NCBI RefSeq assembly: GCF_000315485.1
Contig: NZ_JH992940.1
Span: forward strand, 372,001 to 436,000
DNA: 64,000 nucleotides
Reading direction: 5' to 3'
Origin: Bacteroides oleiciplenus YIT 12058
GTDB taxonomy: Bacteria; Bacteroidota; Bacteroidia; Bacteroidales; Bacteroidaceae
Shown here: positions 43,547-52,467 of the stretch, piece after piece
How positions within the stretch are numbered: position 1 is the stretch's first letter
Layout: each line of letters starts with the position of its first letter
The notes under the pieces: model-generated
Told to the model about the DNA's origin: nothing
The model's input: the letters and a program-made list of their open reading frames with translations, nothing else
The model's database searches: none
Made by a program: the position numbers and the translations under genes

Positions 43547-45064
43547 ATGTTAAGAAAAGCACGTATTCTACTGTCCGTTGTCTTTTTCGGACTGATAACT
43601 TTTTATTTTCTGGATTTTGCGGAGATATTGCCGAATGGTTTTCATAGACTGGCGCATATCCAGTTCATACCGGCACTAGTGTCACTAAGCTTTATAACAC
43701 TGGTGGTACTGATGCTGGTTACATTGCTATTCGGACGCATTTATTGTTCCACAATCTGCCCGATGGGTATATTCCAAGATATAATAACCTGGATTTCCAG
43801 GAAAACAGCAAAGAAGAAACGCTTCCGTTATTCACCTGCCAAAAATATACTGCGTTGGGGCATATTGAGTGTGACAGTTGTGGCTTTTCTTTTTAATTTC
43901 ACTGTAGTTTTAGGCTTGCTTGACCCGTACAGTGCTTTCGGGCGCATGGTGGTTAATGTATTCAAACCTGTGTATATGTTAGGAAACAATTTACTGGAAA
44001 CTGTTTTTTCCAAATTCGATAACTATACATTTTACCAGGTAGATGCTTCCCTGTTGAGTATCTCTTCATTTGTTATCGGGTTGGTGACATTCTTGCTTAT
44101 TGGATTTCTAGCATGGAAATATGGACGTACATGGTGTAATACAATATGTCCGGTAGGTACACTACTCGGCTTTTTCAGCCGCTTTTCGCTATTCAAAATA
44201 CGCATTGATGAAGAAAAATGCAATCATTGCGGACTTTGTGCTACGAAATGTAAGGCATCTTGTATAAATAGCAAGGAACAAGCCATTGACTATAGCCGTT
44301 GCGTAGATTGTTTTGATTGTTTGGGAACATGTAACCAGAATGCACTCCGCTATACGATATCTTTCGGAGCCAAAGGACAGACCGCCGCTGATGCTTCTAA
44401 ACGTCACTTTCTGGTTGCAGGTCTGACAACTGCCGCCGTGGCTCCTAAAGTAATGGCACAGGCGCAGAACGTAGTGGCAGCAGCTTCAGGTATGAAAAGC
44501 GATAAACGGACAACCCCTATAATACCACCGGGTTCTGTCAGTCAGGAACACTTTCAGGCGCATTGTACCTCTTGTCATTTATGTGTCAGCAAATGCCCTT
44601 CTCATGTATTGAAACCAGCTTTTATGGAGTATGGCTTAGGAGGAATGATGCAGCCGACTGTTTATTTTGAGAAAGGATTCTGTAATTTTGATTGTACTGT
44701 GTGTGGAAATGTTTGTCCAAATGGGGCAATTCTGCCTCTAACGAAGGAGCAGAAGCATTTGACGCAAATGGGCAAGGTTGTTTTTATTGAAGAAAACTGT
44801 ATCGTCTATCGTGATGGCACCAGTTGCGGAGCGTGTTCCGAACATTGTCCTACGCAAGCTCTTTCAATGATACCTTTCAAAGATGGATTGACTATTCCAC
44901 ATGTGGATACAGATATTTGTGTTGGTTGTGGCGGCTGTGAATATATCTGTCCTGCCCGCCCTTTCCGTGCCGTTTATATCGAAGGAAATGCAGTGCAACA
45001 AGAGGCTAAACCCTTTATAGATAATCATCAGGAAGAAGTCCAAGTGGATGATTTTGGTTTCTGA
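43547..45064 (+). CDS. Multi-cluster iron-sulfur membrane protein, NapH-NapG-like fusion
   Basis: 505 residues. Part 1 (about 1-280) is NapH-like: four to five membrane helices with CSTICPMGIFQDIITW and WCNTICPVGTLLGF, then a ferredoxin pair CNHCGLCATKCKASC and CVDCFDCLGTC. Part 2 (about 285-505) opens with a leader-like stretch (RHFLVAGLTTAAVAPK) and carries four more Cys clusters: CTSCHLCVSKCPSH, CNFDCTVCGNVCPNG, CGACSEHCPTQAL and CVGCGGCEYICPARPF. This is NapG-like. It probably passes electrons from quinol to a periplasmic acceptor, perhaps the DUF362 protein upstream (inference). Confidence 0.88.
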   Translation: MLRKARILLSVVFFGLITFYFLDFAEILPNGFHRLAHIQFIPALVSLSFITLVVLMLVTLLFGRIYCSTICPMGIFQDIITWISRKTAKKKRFRYSPAKNILRWGILSVTVVAFLFNFTVVLGLLDPYSAFGRMVVNVFKPVYMLGNNLLETVFSKFDNYTFYQVDASLLSISSFVIGLVTFLLIGFLAWKYGRTWCNTICPVGTLLGFFSRFSLFKIRIDEEKCNHCGLCATKCKASCINSKEQAIDYSRCVDCFDCLGTCNQNALRYTISFGAKGQTAADASKRHFLVAGLTTAAVAPKVMAQAQNVVAAASGMKSDKRTTPIIPPGSVSQEHFQAHCTSCHLCVSKCPSHVLKPAFMEYGLGGMMQPTVYFEKGFCNFDCTVCGNVCPNGAILPLTKEQKHLTQMGKVVFIEENCIVYRDGTSCGACSEHCPTQALSMIPFKDGLTIPHVDTDICVGCGGCEYICPARPFRAVYIEGNAVQQEAKPFIDNHQEEVQVDDFGF

Positions 45065-45087
45065 TTGAATGTTTTCCCGATTCTATC

Positions 45088-45135
45088 AACGCCTGCTTTC
45101 TGCAATACAAATCAGAGGCAGGCGTTACTTTTTCT
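45088..45135 (+). terminator. Intrinsic terminator of the ECF/Fe-S operon
   Basis: 9-bp perfect stem (45088-45096 with 45118-45126) plus inner pairing, then T-rich. Confidence 0.8.
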
Positions 45136-45225
45136 CTATCTTCGCACATTTTTCTTCCTTTTTACTTTCAACCTACGATAAAATCACTAATTTCGTGCCG
45201 AACAAATATATGGTAGATTTTTGAC

Positions 45226-46053
45226 ATGGAGGTAACAACAAACAATTGGTTTACGAAAAAATATCCTATTGGTTTTGCTTTGAGTGGTGGTTTCATCAAA
45301 GGCTTCGCACATCTGGGAGTGATGCAGGCATTGCTGGAACATGACATCAAACCTAATATCCTTTCGGGTGTAAGTGCAGGCGCCTTGGCCAGCGTGTTCT
45401 ATGCCGATGGCAATGAGCCACACAAAGTTCTGGACTTTTTTGCCGGGCATAAATTCCAGGATTTAACTAAATTAGTCATTCCGAAAGTAGGACTTTTTGA
45501 ATTGGGCGAATTTATTGACTTCCTGAAAACAAATCTAAAGGCAAAGACGATGGAAGAGTTACAAATACCTCTCATCATCACTGCTACCGACCTTGATCAC
45601 GGGCGTATGGTTCATTTCCATAAAGGTGATATTGCCGAACGTGTAGCGGCCTCTTGCTGTATGCCTATACTTTTTTCTCCGGTTAAGATAGAAGGTACGC
45701 ACTATGTAGACGGAGGTTTGTTCATGAATTTACCGGTTTCTACTATCCGGCGTGTTTGCGATAAGGTGGTAGCGGTAAATGTCAGCCCATTGATGGCAAA
45801 TAAATACAAAATGAATATTGTAAGTATTGCCATGCGCTCTTATCACTTCATGTTTCGTGCAAATACTTTTCCGGAACGGGAAAAAGCGGATTTATTGATA
45901 GAGCCGTATAATTTGGACGGATATAGTAACACTGAGTTGGAGAAGGCTGAAGAAATATTTATGCAAGGATATAATGCTGCCAATACTCTTTTAGATCAAT
46001 TAAAAGTGGAAAAAGGTTCCATCTGGAAAGAAGAAGTTATTATCAAACCATAA
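45226..46053 (+). CDS. Patatin-like phospholipase
   Basis: 275 residues, no signal peptide. Catalytic dyad: oxyanion loop ALSGGFIKGFAHLG, nucleophile Ser in GVSAGALASV (GxSxG), and Asp in HYVDGGLFMNLPV (DGG). The family hydrolyses acyl esters of phospholipids. In bacteria, cytoplasmic patatins may act in membrane turnover. It is 13 bp before the amylase gene on the same strand, so probably co-transcribed, although no shared function is apparent. Confidence 0.9.
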   Translation: MEVTTNNWFTKKYPIGFALSGGFIKGFAHLGVMQALLEHDIKPNILSGVSAGALASVFYADGNEPHKVLDFFAGHKFQDLTKLVIPKVGLFELGEFIDFLKTNLKAKTMEELQIPLIITATDLDHGRMVHFHKGDIAERVAASCCMPILFSPVKIEGTHYVDGGLFMNLPVSTIRRVCDKVVAVNVSPLMANKYKMNIVSIAMRSYHFMFRANTFPEREKADLLIEPYNLDGYSNTELEKAEEIFMQGYNAANTLLDQLKVEKGSIWKEEVIIKP

Positions 46054-46066
46054 AATAAAAAATAGA

Positions 46067-47764
46067 ATGGGGAAAGAAGAAAAAATAATTATCTATCAAG
46101 TGTTTACACGCTTGTTTGGTAACAATCATAATCATTGTATCAACAACGGTAGCATAACCGAAAACGGATGTGGCAAAATGGCGGACTTTACTACCAAAGC
46201 ACTGACTGAAATAAAGAGACTCGGAGCTACACACATTTGGTACACTGGCATCATAGAGCATGCTACACAAACCGATTATCGCCGCTATAACATCTGTCCC
46301 GATCATCCGGCTATTGTGAAAGGGAAAGCAGGTTCTCCATATGCCATCAAAGATTATTATGACGTAGACCCTGACTTGGCCAATGATGTGCCGGAGCGCA
46401 TGAAAGAGTTTGAGAATCTGGTGCAACGTACGCATCGCAGCGGCTTGAAAGTAATTATAGACTTTGTGCCGAATCATGTAGCCCGTCAGTATCACTCGGA
46501 TGCACAACCTGATGGAACCTCACAATTAGGAGCAAATGATGATCCCGCTTATGCTTTCAGTCCTTATAATAATTTCTATTACATTCCTCAATCGGAGTTG
46601 CACGGTCAGTTTGACATGAAAGGTTCCGCCGCCGAACCTTATAAAGAATGTCCTGCCAAAGCCACGGGAAATAATCGTTTCGATGCATATCCCAATATAT
46701 CCGATTGGTATGAAACTGTGAAGTTGAACTACGGTGTGGACTATCAGAATGGTGGAACCCGCCATTTTGATCCTATTCCTGATACCTGGACTAAAATGCT
46801 GGATATCCTTCTTTTCTGGGCAGACAAAAATATTGATGGTTTCCGCTGTGACATGGCAGAAATGGTTCCGGTAGAGTTCTGGGAATGGGTGGTTCCTCAA
46901 GTTAAAGAGAAGCATCCAAATTTGTTATTTATTGCCGAAGTGTATAATCCGGCAGAATATCAGAACTACCTGTTTCGCGGCAAATTCGATTATCTGTATG
47001 ACAAAGTAGGGTTATATGATACTCTTCGGAATGTGATTTGCGGTTACGACTCAGCCACAGCCATCACCCGTGCATGGCAAAGTCTGAGCGGTATTGAGAA
47101 GCGGATGCTAAATTTCCTGGAAAACCATGATGAACAACGCATTGCTTCCGATTTCTTTGCCGGAAATCCACGTAAAGCTATTCCCGGAGTAATTGTTTCG
47201 GCTTGTATGAACACCAATCCGATGATGATTTACTTCGGGCAAGAATTTGGAGAACTGGGTATGGATAGTGAGGGCTTTAGCGGTAGAGACGGACGGACTA
47301 CCATTTTTGACTATTGGAGTGTTGATACTATCCGTCGTTGGCGCAACAGCGGTAAGTTTGACGGCAAGATGTTGACGGAGGACCAGAAGCATATATATAG
47401 CATATACCAGCGCATCTTGACACTTTGCAATCAAGAAAAAGCAATTATTGAAGGAGATTTTTTTGATTTGATGTATGCCAATGTAAACGGCTGGCGTTTC
47501 AACGAACATAAACAATACGCTTTCCTACGCAAAGCCGGAAACGAACTATTGTTTATTATCGTAAACTTCGATCATATCTCGGTAGATGTGGCAATAAATG
47601 TTCCCTCACATGCCTTTGACTTCCTGCAAATACCGCAGATGGATATTTATCCGGCAGTAGATCTGCTGACCGATAAGACGGAAAATATCAGTTTACTGCC
47701 ATATAAAGCTACAGAAATCTCTGTGGAAGGATGCAGTGGAAAGATTTTAAAAATCAAATTATAA
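46067..47764 (+). CDS. GH13 alpha-amylase family glycosidase
   Basis: 565 residues, no signal peptide, so intracellular. GH13 regions: IIDFVPNHVARQYHSD (region I), DGFRCDMAEMVPVEFW (nucleophile Asp in RCDMAE), LLFIAEVYNPAEYQ (acid Glu) and FLENHDEQRIASDF (Asp). A typical C-terminal beta domain follows. It probably trims alpha-1,4 glucan or maltodextrin inside the cell; the branching enzyme gene downstream supports a glycogen-related role (inference). Ends in a 17-18 bp inverted repeat. Confidence 0.9.
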   Translation: MGKEEKIIIYQVFTRLFGNNHNHCINNGSITENGCGKMADFTTKALTEIKRLGATHIWYTGIIEHATQTDYRRYNICPDHPAIVKGKAGSPYAIKDYYDVDPDLANDVPERMKEFENLVQRTHRSGLKVIIDFVPNHVARQYHSDAQPDGTSQLGANDDPAYAFSPYNNFYYIPQSELHGQFDMKGSAAEPYKECPAKATGNNRFDAYPNISDWYETVKLNYGVDYQNGGTRHFDPIPDTWTKMLDILLFWADKNIDGFRCDMAEMVPVEFWEWVVPQVKEKHPNLLFIAEVYNPAEYQNYLFRGKFDYLYDKVGLYDTLRNVICGYDSATAITRAWQSLSGIEKRMLNFLENHDEQRIASDFFAGNPRKAIPGVIVSACMNTNPMMIYFGQEFGELGMDSEGFSGRDGRTTIFDYWSVDTIRRWRNSGKFDGKMLTEDQKHIYSIYQRILTLCNQEKAIIEGDFFDLMYANVNGWRFNEHKQYAFLRKAGNELLFIIVNFDHISVDVAINVPSHAFDFLQIPQMDIYPAVDLLTDKTENISLLPYKATEISVEGCSGKILKIKL

Positions 47765-47777
47765 TAAAGATCATAAT

Positions 47778-47842
47778 ACTACGTAATGTACCGAAAATGT
47801 GCCACATTGTTACTGCGTTATATCTTCGGTATATTACGTAGT
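47778..47842. terminator. Long bidirectional hairpin between convergent genes
   Basis: 18-bp arms (47778-47795 with 47825-47842, one G-T type mismatch) around a loop that holds its own short stem (aatgtgccacatt). Lies between the amylase and the small minus-strand gene. Confidence 0.7.
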
Positions 47843-47849
47843 TTTATGG

Positions 47850-48080
47850 TTACATCCTCTCTCCTTCCAGTTTGTCCTTTAACCTATATAAACGTTGGAT
47901 AGCAGGATTGTAAAATTCATCAGGATAATGTGCCCTGATATCACTCAGATTAGCCAGTGCATATTGTTTCACATCCAAAATTTTTTCGGCTTCACTCAGT
48001 TGCAACTCCTTGGGTAATTGTGCGTTCTCGGCCCACTTCATTAAGGCGTTCACGCTCTCCTCATCATATTTGTATTCCAT
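47850..48080 (-). CDS. Small helical protein, resembles DUF6965
   Basis: 76 residues, MEYKYDEESVNALMKWAENA, then LPKELQLSEAEKILDVKQYA and HYPDEFYNPAIQRLYRLKDK. Acidic and all-helical. It reminds me of DUF6965 small proteins of Bacteroidetes (WAE--LP motif, then DV and Y-NP-A), but this is from memory. No signal peptide. Promoter element at 48101 on the same strand. Function unknown. Confidence 0.7.
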   Translation of the reverse strand: MEYKYDEESVNALMKWAENAQLPKELQLSEAEKILDVKQYALANLSDIRAHYPDEFYNPAIQRLYRLKDKLEGERM

Positions 48081-48100
48081 ATGTTCGTATAATTTTTCTA

Positions 48101-48108
48101 CAAAGATA
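48101..48108 (-). promoter_or_regulatory. Putative -7 element (TATCTTTG)
   Basis: Read on the minus strand, 21 bp upstream of ATG 48080. No good -33. Confidence 0.45.
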
Positions 48109-48281
48109 TAAACAAATGATAAAAAGCCCTCTACCTCCTCGAACTTTTTCTGTGGGGCTGTGTTATATAATTGTGTTTTTCATAGTATTAGATATAAGAT
48201 TAATTAAAGGAGACGTACCCGCTTGTGATAAGTAAGTACATCAAAAACAGAAGCGTCTGTTTGATTGATAAATGTGTAAGG

Positions 48282-48314
48282 AGCATCGGTTTACCAGAGC
48301 CGATGCTTTTTTTG
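48282..48314 (+). terminator. Orphan intrinsic terminator (possible small RNA end)
   Basis: Stem 48282-48289 with 48300-48307 followed by seven T, so functional on the plus strand. No plus-strand gene ends upstream since 47764. A second short hairpin (48245-48262, 7-bp stem with agcg loop) precedes it. A small untranslated RNA starting somewhere in 48120-48240 would explain both (see findings). The rest of 48109-48347 has no coding signal. Confidence 0.6.
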
Positions 48315-48347
48315 TCCCTCTTTGTAGTATGTTAGGAAAATAATGCG

Positions 48348-48355
48348 TAAATTTG
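48348..48355 (+). promoter_or_regulatory. Bacteroides -7 element (TAAATTTG) for the DUF2461 gene
   Basis: TTTG at 48321-48324 is 23 bp upstream. It overlaps an alternative ATG at 48353 and so favours the start at 48380. Confidence 0.6.
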
Positions 48356-48379
48356 TCAGATAATAAGGAAAATATAAAT

Positions 48380-49045
48380 ATGAACATCCCTGTTATTTTT
48401 CACTTCCTGAAAGAAGTGTCCGCTAACAACAACCGTGAGTGGTTCAATGCCCATAAGGACTTATATGATGAAGCCCGTGGTGAATTTGAGAACTTATTAT
48501 CGGTTATCATTAATCGCATCTCGCTTTTTGATGAAAGCATCCGCGGCGTACAAGCAAAAGATTGCACTTACCGTATTTATCGTGATACGCGCTTTTCGCA
48601 GGACAAAACCCCGTATAAGACTCATTTGGGTGGATATATCAACGCCCACGGTAAGAAATCAGACCACTGTGGTTACTATGTTCATATCGAACCGGGTAAT
48701 TGTTTGTTGGCAGGCGGTAGTTATTGCCTACCTCCGAAGACGTTGAAAGCTATTCGGCAGGCTATCTATGATAATATAGATGAATATCGTGGCATTGTTG
48801 AAGCTCCTGCTTTCAAGCAATACTTCCCAGTCATTGGCGATACATTCCTGAAGACGGTTCCGAAAGGTTTCCCGAAAGATTTCGAGTATGCACAATACCT
48901 GAAATGCAAGGATTATACCTGCTGTAGTTACCAACCGGATGATTTCTTTTTGGCTTCGGACTTCCCAGACCGGACAGCAGATATCTTCAAGCAAATGAAG
49001 CCTTTTGCCGATTTCCTGAATTATACAATAGATGAAATCGAATAA
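48380..49045 (+). CDS. DUF2461 family protein
   Basis: 221 residues from ATG 48380 (MNIPVIFHFLKEVSANNNRE). Conserved elements: NNNREWFNAHKDLYDEARGE, YRIYRDTRFSQDKTPYKTHL, GYYVHIEPGNCLLAGGSYCL. These define DUF2461 (TIGR02453), a family of unknown function seen widely in bacteria and fungi. No signal peptide. YhcH-like gene follows 38 bp downstream, likely one transcript. Confidence 0.85.
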   Translation: MNIPVIFHFLKEVSANNNREWFNAHKDLYDEARGEFENLLSVIINRISLFDESIRGVQAKDCTYRIYRDTRFSQDKTPYKTHLGGYINAHGKKSDHCGYYVHIEPGNCLLAGGSYCLPPKTLKAIRQAIYDNIDEYRGIVEAPAFKQYFPVIGDTFLKTVPKGFPKDFEYAQYLKCKDYTCCSYQPDDFFLASDFPDRTADIFKQMKPFADFLNYTIDEIE

Positions 49046-49083
49046 AATCTGAAAATAAATAACTAACTTAAAACATTAAAGCT

Positions 49084-49530
49084 ATGGTAGTAGATAGATT
49101 AGAAAATTTAGAAAAATATGCATCGTTGAATCCTTTGTTTGCCCAAGCTATTGATTTCTTACAATCACACGACTTAAACGCAATGGAAGTTGGTAAAACC
49201 GAATTGAAAGGTAAAGATTTGGTTGTAAACATAGCTCAAACTACCCCTAAGGCTAAAGAACAGGCCAAACTGGAGACGCACAATGAATTTATCGATATTC
49301 AAATACCACTTTCCGGACCGGAAGTAATGGGCTATACTGCAGGAAAAGATTGCGTACCGGCTGACGCTCTTTATAATGCAGAAAAAGATATAACTTTCTT
49401 CGAAGGACTGGCTGAAACCTACATCACTGTAAAACCTGGTATGTTTGCCATCTTCTTCCCGCAAGACGGACATGCTCCTGGCATCTCTGCTGACGGGGTG
49501 AAGAAAGTCATCGTGAAAGTGAAAGCATAA
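49084..49530 (+). CDS. YhcH/YjgK/YiaL (TabA) family protein
   Basis: 148 residues, cupin-like fold. Metal/substrate motifs: LETHNEFIDIQIPLSGPEVM (His and Glu) and FAIFFPQDGHAPGI (His). Relatives are linked to sialic acid and other sugar metabolism (YhcH) or biofilm regulation (TabA), but the reaction is generally uncertain. It lies between DUF2461 and the branching enzyme gene, 30 bp before the latter. Confidence 0.85.
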   Translation: MVVDRLENLEKYASLNPLFAQAIDFLQSHDLNAMEVGKTELKGKDLVVNIAQTTPKAKEQAKLETHNEFIDIQIPLSGPEVMGYTAGKDCVPADALYNAEKDITFFEGLAETYITVKPGMFAIFFPQDGHAPGISADGVKKVIVKVKA

Positions 49531-49560
49531 TAACTCCAATCAATCAAAAACTCATCCTTT

Positions 49561-51570
49561 ATGGAAACATTGAACTTGATTAAAAACGACCCATGGCTGG
49601 AACCTTACGAAGATGCCATCAACGGCCGTCATCAGCATGCATTAGAGAAAGAAGCTGAACTGACGAACAAAGGGAAACAGACATTGTCTGATTTTGCCTC
49701 GGGATATTTATATTTCGGACTACATCGCACAGCCGACGGCTGGATTTTTCGTGAATGGGCACCCAATGCCACGCAAATATTCATAGTTGGTACATTCAAT
49801 GACTGGAAAGAAGAAGAAAAGTACAGCTTAAAACGAATCACAAATGGTAACTGGGAAATCAAACTTCCTGCGGATGCTATGAAACATGGCGACTTGTACA
49901 AACTCATTGTGCATTGGGAAGGTGGTTGTGGAGAACGTATTCCAGCTTGGGCTACCCGCGTGGTACAGGACGAGCAAACCAAGATATTCAGTGCGCAAGT
50001 CTGGGCGCCGGAAAAACCGTATAAGGCAAAAAAACGAACTTTCAAGCCTTCTGTTGACCCTCTGTTGATTTATGAGTGTCACATTGGTATGGCTCAAAAA
50101 GACGAAAAGGTGGGCACGTACAACGAGTTTCGTGAAAAAACACTTCCGCGCATAGCTAAGGCCGGATACAACTGTATTCAAATCATGGCTATTCAGGAAC
50201 ACCCTTATTATGGAAGTTTCGGCTACCATGTATCCAGTTTTTTTGCAGCTTCTTCCCGATTTGGTACACCGGATGAACTGAAAGAGCTGATTGATACTGC
50301 ACATGGATTAGGTATTGCAGTAATCATGGATATTGTCCACTCTCATGCTGTAAAAAATGAAGTAGAAGGACTTGGTAACTTTGCCGGTGATCCGAATCAA
50401 TATTTTTATCCCGGCGCCCGTCGCGAGCATCCGGCGTGGGATTCGCTTTGTTTCGACTATGGAAAGAATGAAGTGATACATTTCCTCTTATCTAACTGTA
50501 AATACTGGCTTGAAGAGTATGGCTTTGATGGTTTCCGTTTCGATGGCGTAACTTCTATGCTCTATTATAGTCATGGTCTGGGTGAAGCATTCTGCAATTA
50601 TGGAGATTATTTCAATGGTCATCAGGATGATAATGCTATTTGTTATCTGACTCTTGCCAATAAATTGATTCATGAAGTTAATGCAAAAGCTTTAACTATT
50701 GCTGAAGAAGTATCAGGAATGCCCGGATTAGCAGCCAAAACAGAAGATGGTGGCTATGGTTTTGACTATCGCATGGCGATGAATATCCCTGACTACTGGA
50801 TTAAGACTATCAAGGAAAAGATTGACGAAGATTGGAAACCGTCCAGCATGTTCTGGGAAGTTACTAATCGCCGCAAAGATGAGAAGACCATCTCTTATGC
50901 AGAAAGCCATGACCAAGCGTTAGTGGGCGATAAGACCATTATCTTCCGGCTGATAGATGCTGACATGTATTGGCACATGCAAAAAGGTGATGAAAACTAT
51001 ATTGTAAATCGTGGTATCGCTCTTCACAAAATGATACGTATGTTGACGGCAACCACTATCAACGGTGGCTATCTTAATTTTATGGGCAATGAGTTCGGTC
51101 ATCCCGAATGGATTGACTTCCCACGTGAAGGTAATGGTTGGTCATGCAAGTACGCTCGTCGCCAGTGGGACTTGGTAGATAACAAGAACCTCACCTACCA
51201 CTATATGGCAGATTTCGATGCCGATATGCTCAAAATCATTAAGACTGTGAAAGGTTTCCAAGCAACACCTGTTCAGGAAATCTGGCACAATGACGGCGAT
51301 CAAGTATTGGCATATATGCGTAAGGATTACGTCTTTGTGTTCAACTTCAACCCGAAACAATCTTTCACCGATTACGGCTTCCTGGTTTCTCCCGGAACGT
51401 ATGAAGTTGTATTGAATACAGATAACCCGGCTTATGGTGGCAATGGTTTTGCTGATGATACAGTGAAGCACTTCACTGTTGCCGATCCGCTATATGAAAA
51501 GGAAAAGAAAGAGTGGTTGAAACTTTACATTCCTGCACGTACAGCAGTGATATTGAAGAAAACGAAATAA
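49561..51570 (+). CDS. glgB: 1,4-alpha-glucan branching enzyme
   Basis: 669 residues. N-terminal CBM48-type domain (about 40-140: GWIFREWAPNATQIFIVGTF), GH13 catalytic domain with HSHAVKNEVEG (region I), DGFRFDGVTSMLYYSHG (nucleophile Asp), LTIAEEVSGMPG (acid Glu) and ESHDQALVGDKT (Asp), and C-terminal beta domain. NEFGHPEWIDFPREGNGWSC is typical of GH13_8, the eukaryote-like branching enzymes used by Bacteroidetes. It introduces alpha-1,6 branches in glycogen. Symbol assigned from motif and length. Confidence 0.93.
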   Translation: METLNLIKNDPWLEPYEDAINGRHQHALEKEAELTNKGKQTLSDFASGYLYFGLHRTADGWIFREWAPNATQIFIVGTFNDWKEEEKYSLKRITNGNWEIKLPADAMKHGDLYKLIVHWEGGCGERIPAWATRVVQDEQTKIFSAQVWAPEKPYKAKKRTFKPSVDPLLIYECHIGMAQKDEKVGTYNEFREKTLPRIAKAGYNCIQIMAIQEHPYYGSFGYHVSSFFAASSRFGTPDELKELIDTAHGLGIAVIMDIVHSHAVKNEVEGLGNFAGDPNQYFYPGARREHPAWDSLCFDYGKNEVIHFLLSNCKYWLEEYGFDGFRFDGVTSMLYYSHGLGEAFCNYGDYFNGHQDDNAICYLTLANKLIHEVNAKALTIAEEVSGMPGLAAKTEDGGYGFDYRMAMNIPDYWIKTIKEKIDEDWKPSSMFWEVTNRRKDEKTISYAESHDQALVGDKTIIFRLIDADMYWHMQKGDENYIVNRGIALHKMIRMLTATTINGGYLNFMGNEFGHPEWIDFPREGNGWSCKYARRQWDLVDNKNLTYHYMADFDADMLKIIKTVKGFQATPVQEIWHNDGDQVLAYMRKDYVFVFNFNPKQSFTDYGFLVSPGTYEVVLNTDNPAYGGNGFADDTVKHFTVADPLYEKEKKEWLKLYIPARTAVILKKTK

Positions 51571-51587
51571 AAATAGTAGTATAAAGA

Positions 51588-51630
51588 AAAAAGCCATACC
51601 GGAATTTAATTTTTCCGGTATGGCTTTTTC
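51588..51630. terminator. Bidirectional hairpin terminator
   Basis: 17-bp perfect stem (51588-51604 with 51613-51629) between convergent glgB and the TPR gene. Confidence 0.9.
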
Positions 51631-51651
51631 TTTATATTCTTTTCTGATAGA

Positions 51652-52407
51652 TTACTTCAATTGCGTCTCAATCTGTGGCAACAATTTCTTTATATTATCT
51701 ATCATGCTCTTTTCACGTGGTTTATCAGCGGACAGTAAAGGAAGTGCTTGTTCCAGATAAGTCTTAGAGTCTTGGAAGTTTTTGTTAGCAATTTCTTTTT
51801 GTGCGTCATACTTTTCCTTATCCGAATTAGCCAATGGAGCAGCGTTCTTCAAAACCAAAGCTGCTTTATTATAAGAGAGAGTACCTAAACTGTACAAAGC
51901 ATTTGTATTTTTAGCATCGTCGGCAAGTACTTGCTTGAATGCTTCTTCAGCATCATCCAGTTTATTAGCCTTTTGTGCTTTAATACCAGCATTCAAATAA
52001 TAATTAGCATGGAGTCTTCTTAGAGTCTTATTTTCCGGAGCTGCCTCTATGCCCTCTTTCAAAGTTGCAAGATAATCAGCATCCTTTTTTAAATCTTTCA
52101 ATGCGCCGGCTTTACCTACATAAGCGTTTCCCAGATTATACTTCTTTTGAATAGCAATATCAAAATACTTGAGAGCTGCTTCCGGATTTTTGATTTTATC
52201 GGCACAAACGCCGCAGTTATAAGCAATTACAGAATCCTGATCGTTTGTCTGCGTCAGGTAAGTACTGAATTTAGTGAATGCTTCCTGGTAGTTTTTAGCT
52301 TCGAGAGCTGCTTTTCCTTCATTAATCAGATCTCCAGGGGCTGTAGTTTGTGCAAAAAAGTTCGTTGCTGCACAACAAAGTGCAATGGATAACAATAATT
52401 TTTTCAT
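51652..52407 (-). CDS. Exported tetratricopeptide-repeat protein
   Basis: 251 residues from ATG 52407: MKKLLLSIALCCAATNFFAQ is the signal peptide. About five TPR-like helical pairs follow, e.g. AALEAKNYQEAFTKFSTYLT, NPEAALKYFDIAIQKKYNLG, KLDDAEEAFKQVLADDAKNT and FQDSKTYLEQALPLLSADKP. Scaffold for protein contacts in the periplasm or outer membrane; partner unknown. An upstream in-frame ATG at 52452 precedes the promoter and is rejected. Own promoter at 52437-52467. Confidence 0.87.
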   Translation of the reverse strand: MKKLLLSIALCCAATNFFAQTTAPGDLINEGKAALEAKNYQEAFTKFSTYLTQTNDQDSVIAYNCGVCADKIKNPEAALKYFDIAIQKKYNLGNAYVGKAGALKDLKKDADYLATLKEGIEAAPENKTLRRLHANYYLNAGIKAQKANKLDDAEEAFKQVLADDAKNTNALYSLGTLSYNKAALVLKNAAPLANSDKEKYDAQKEIANKNFQDSKTYLEQALPLLSADKPREKSMIDNIKKLLPQIETQLK

Positions 52408-52436
52408 GTGCTTTAATTTTTTAAAAGTTGATATTC

Positions 52437-52467
52437 CAAAATTAGTGTTCATAGCTATAGGAGCAAA
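52437..52467 (-). promoter_or_regulatory. Bacteroides promoter (TTTG / 19 bp / TAATTTTG) for the TPR gene
   Basis: Read on the minus strand: -33 at 52464-52467 and -7 at 52437-52444. Confidence 0.7.
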
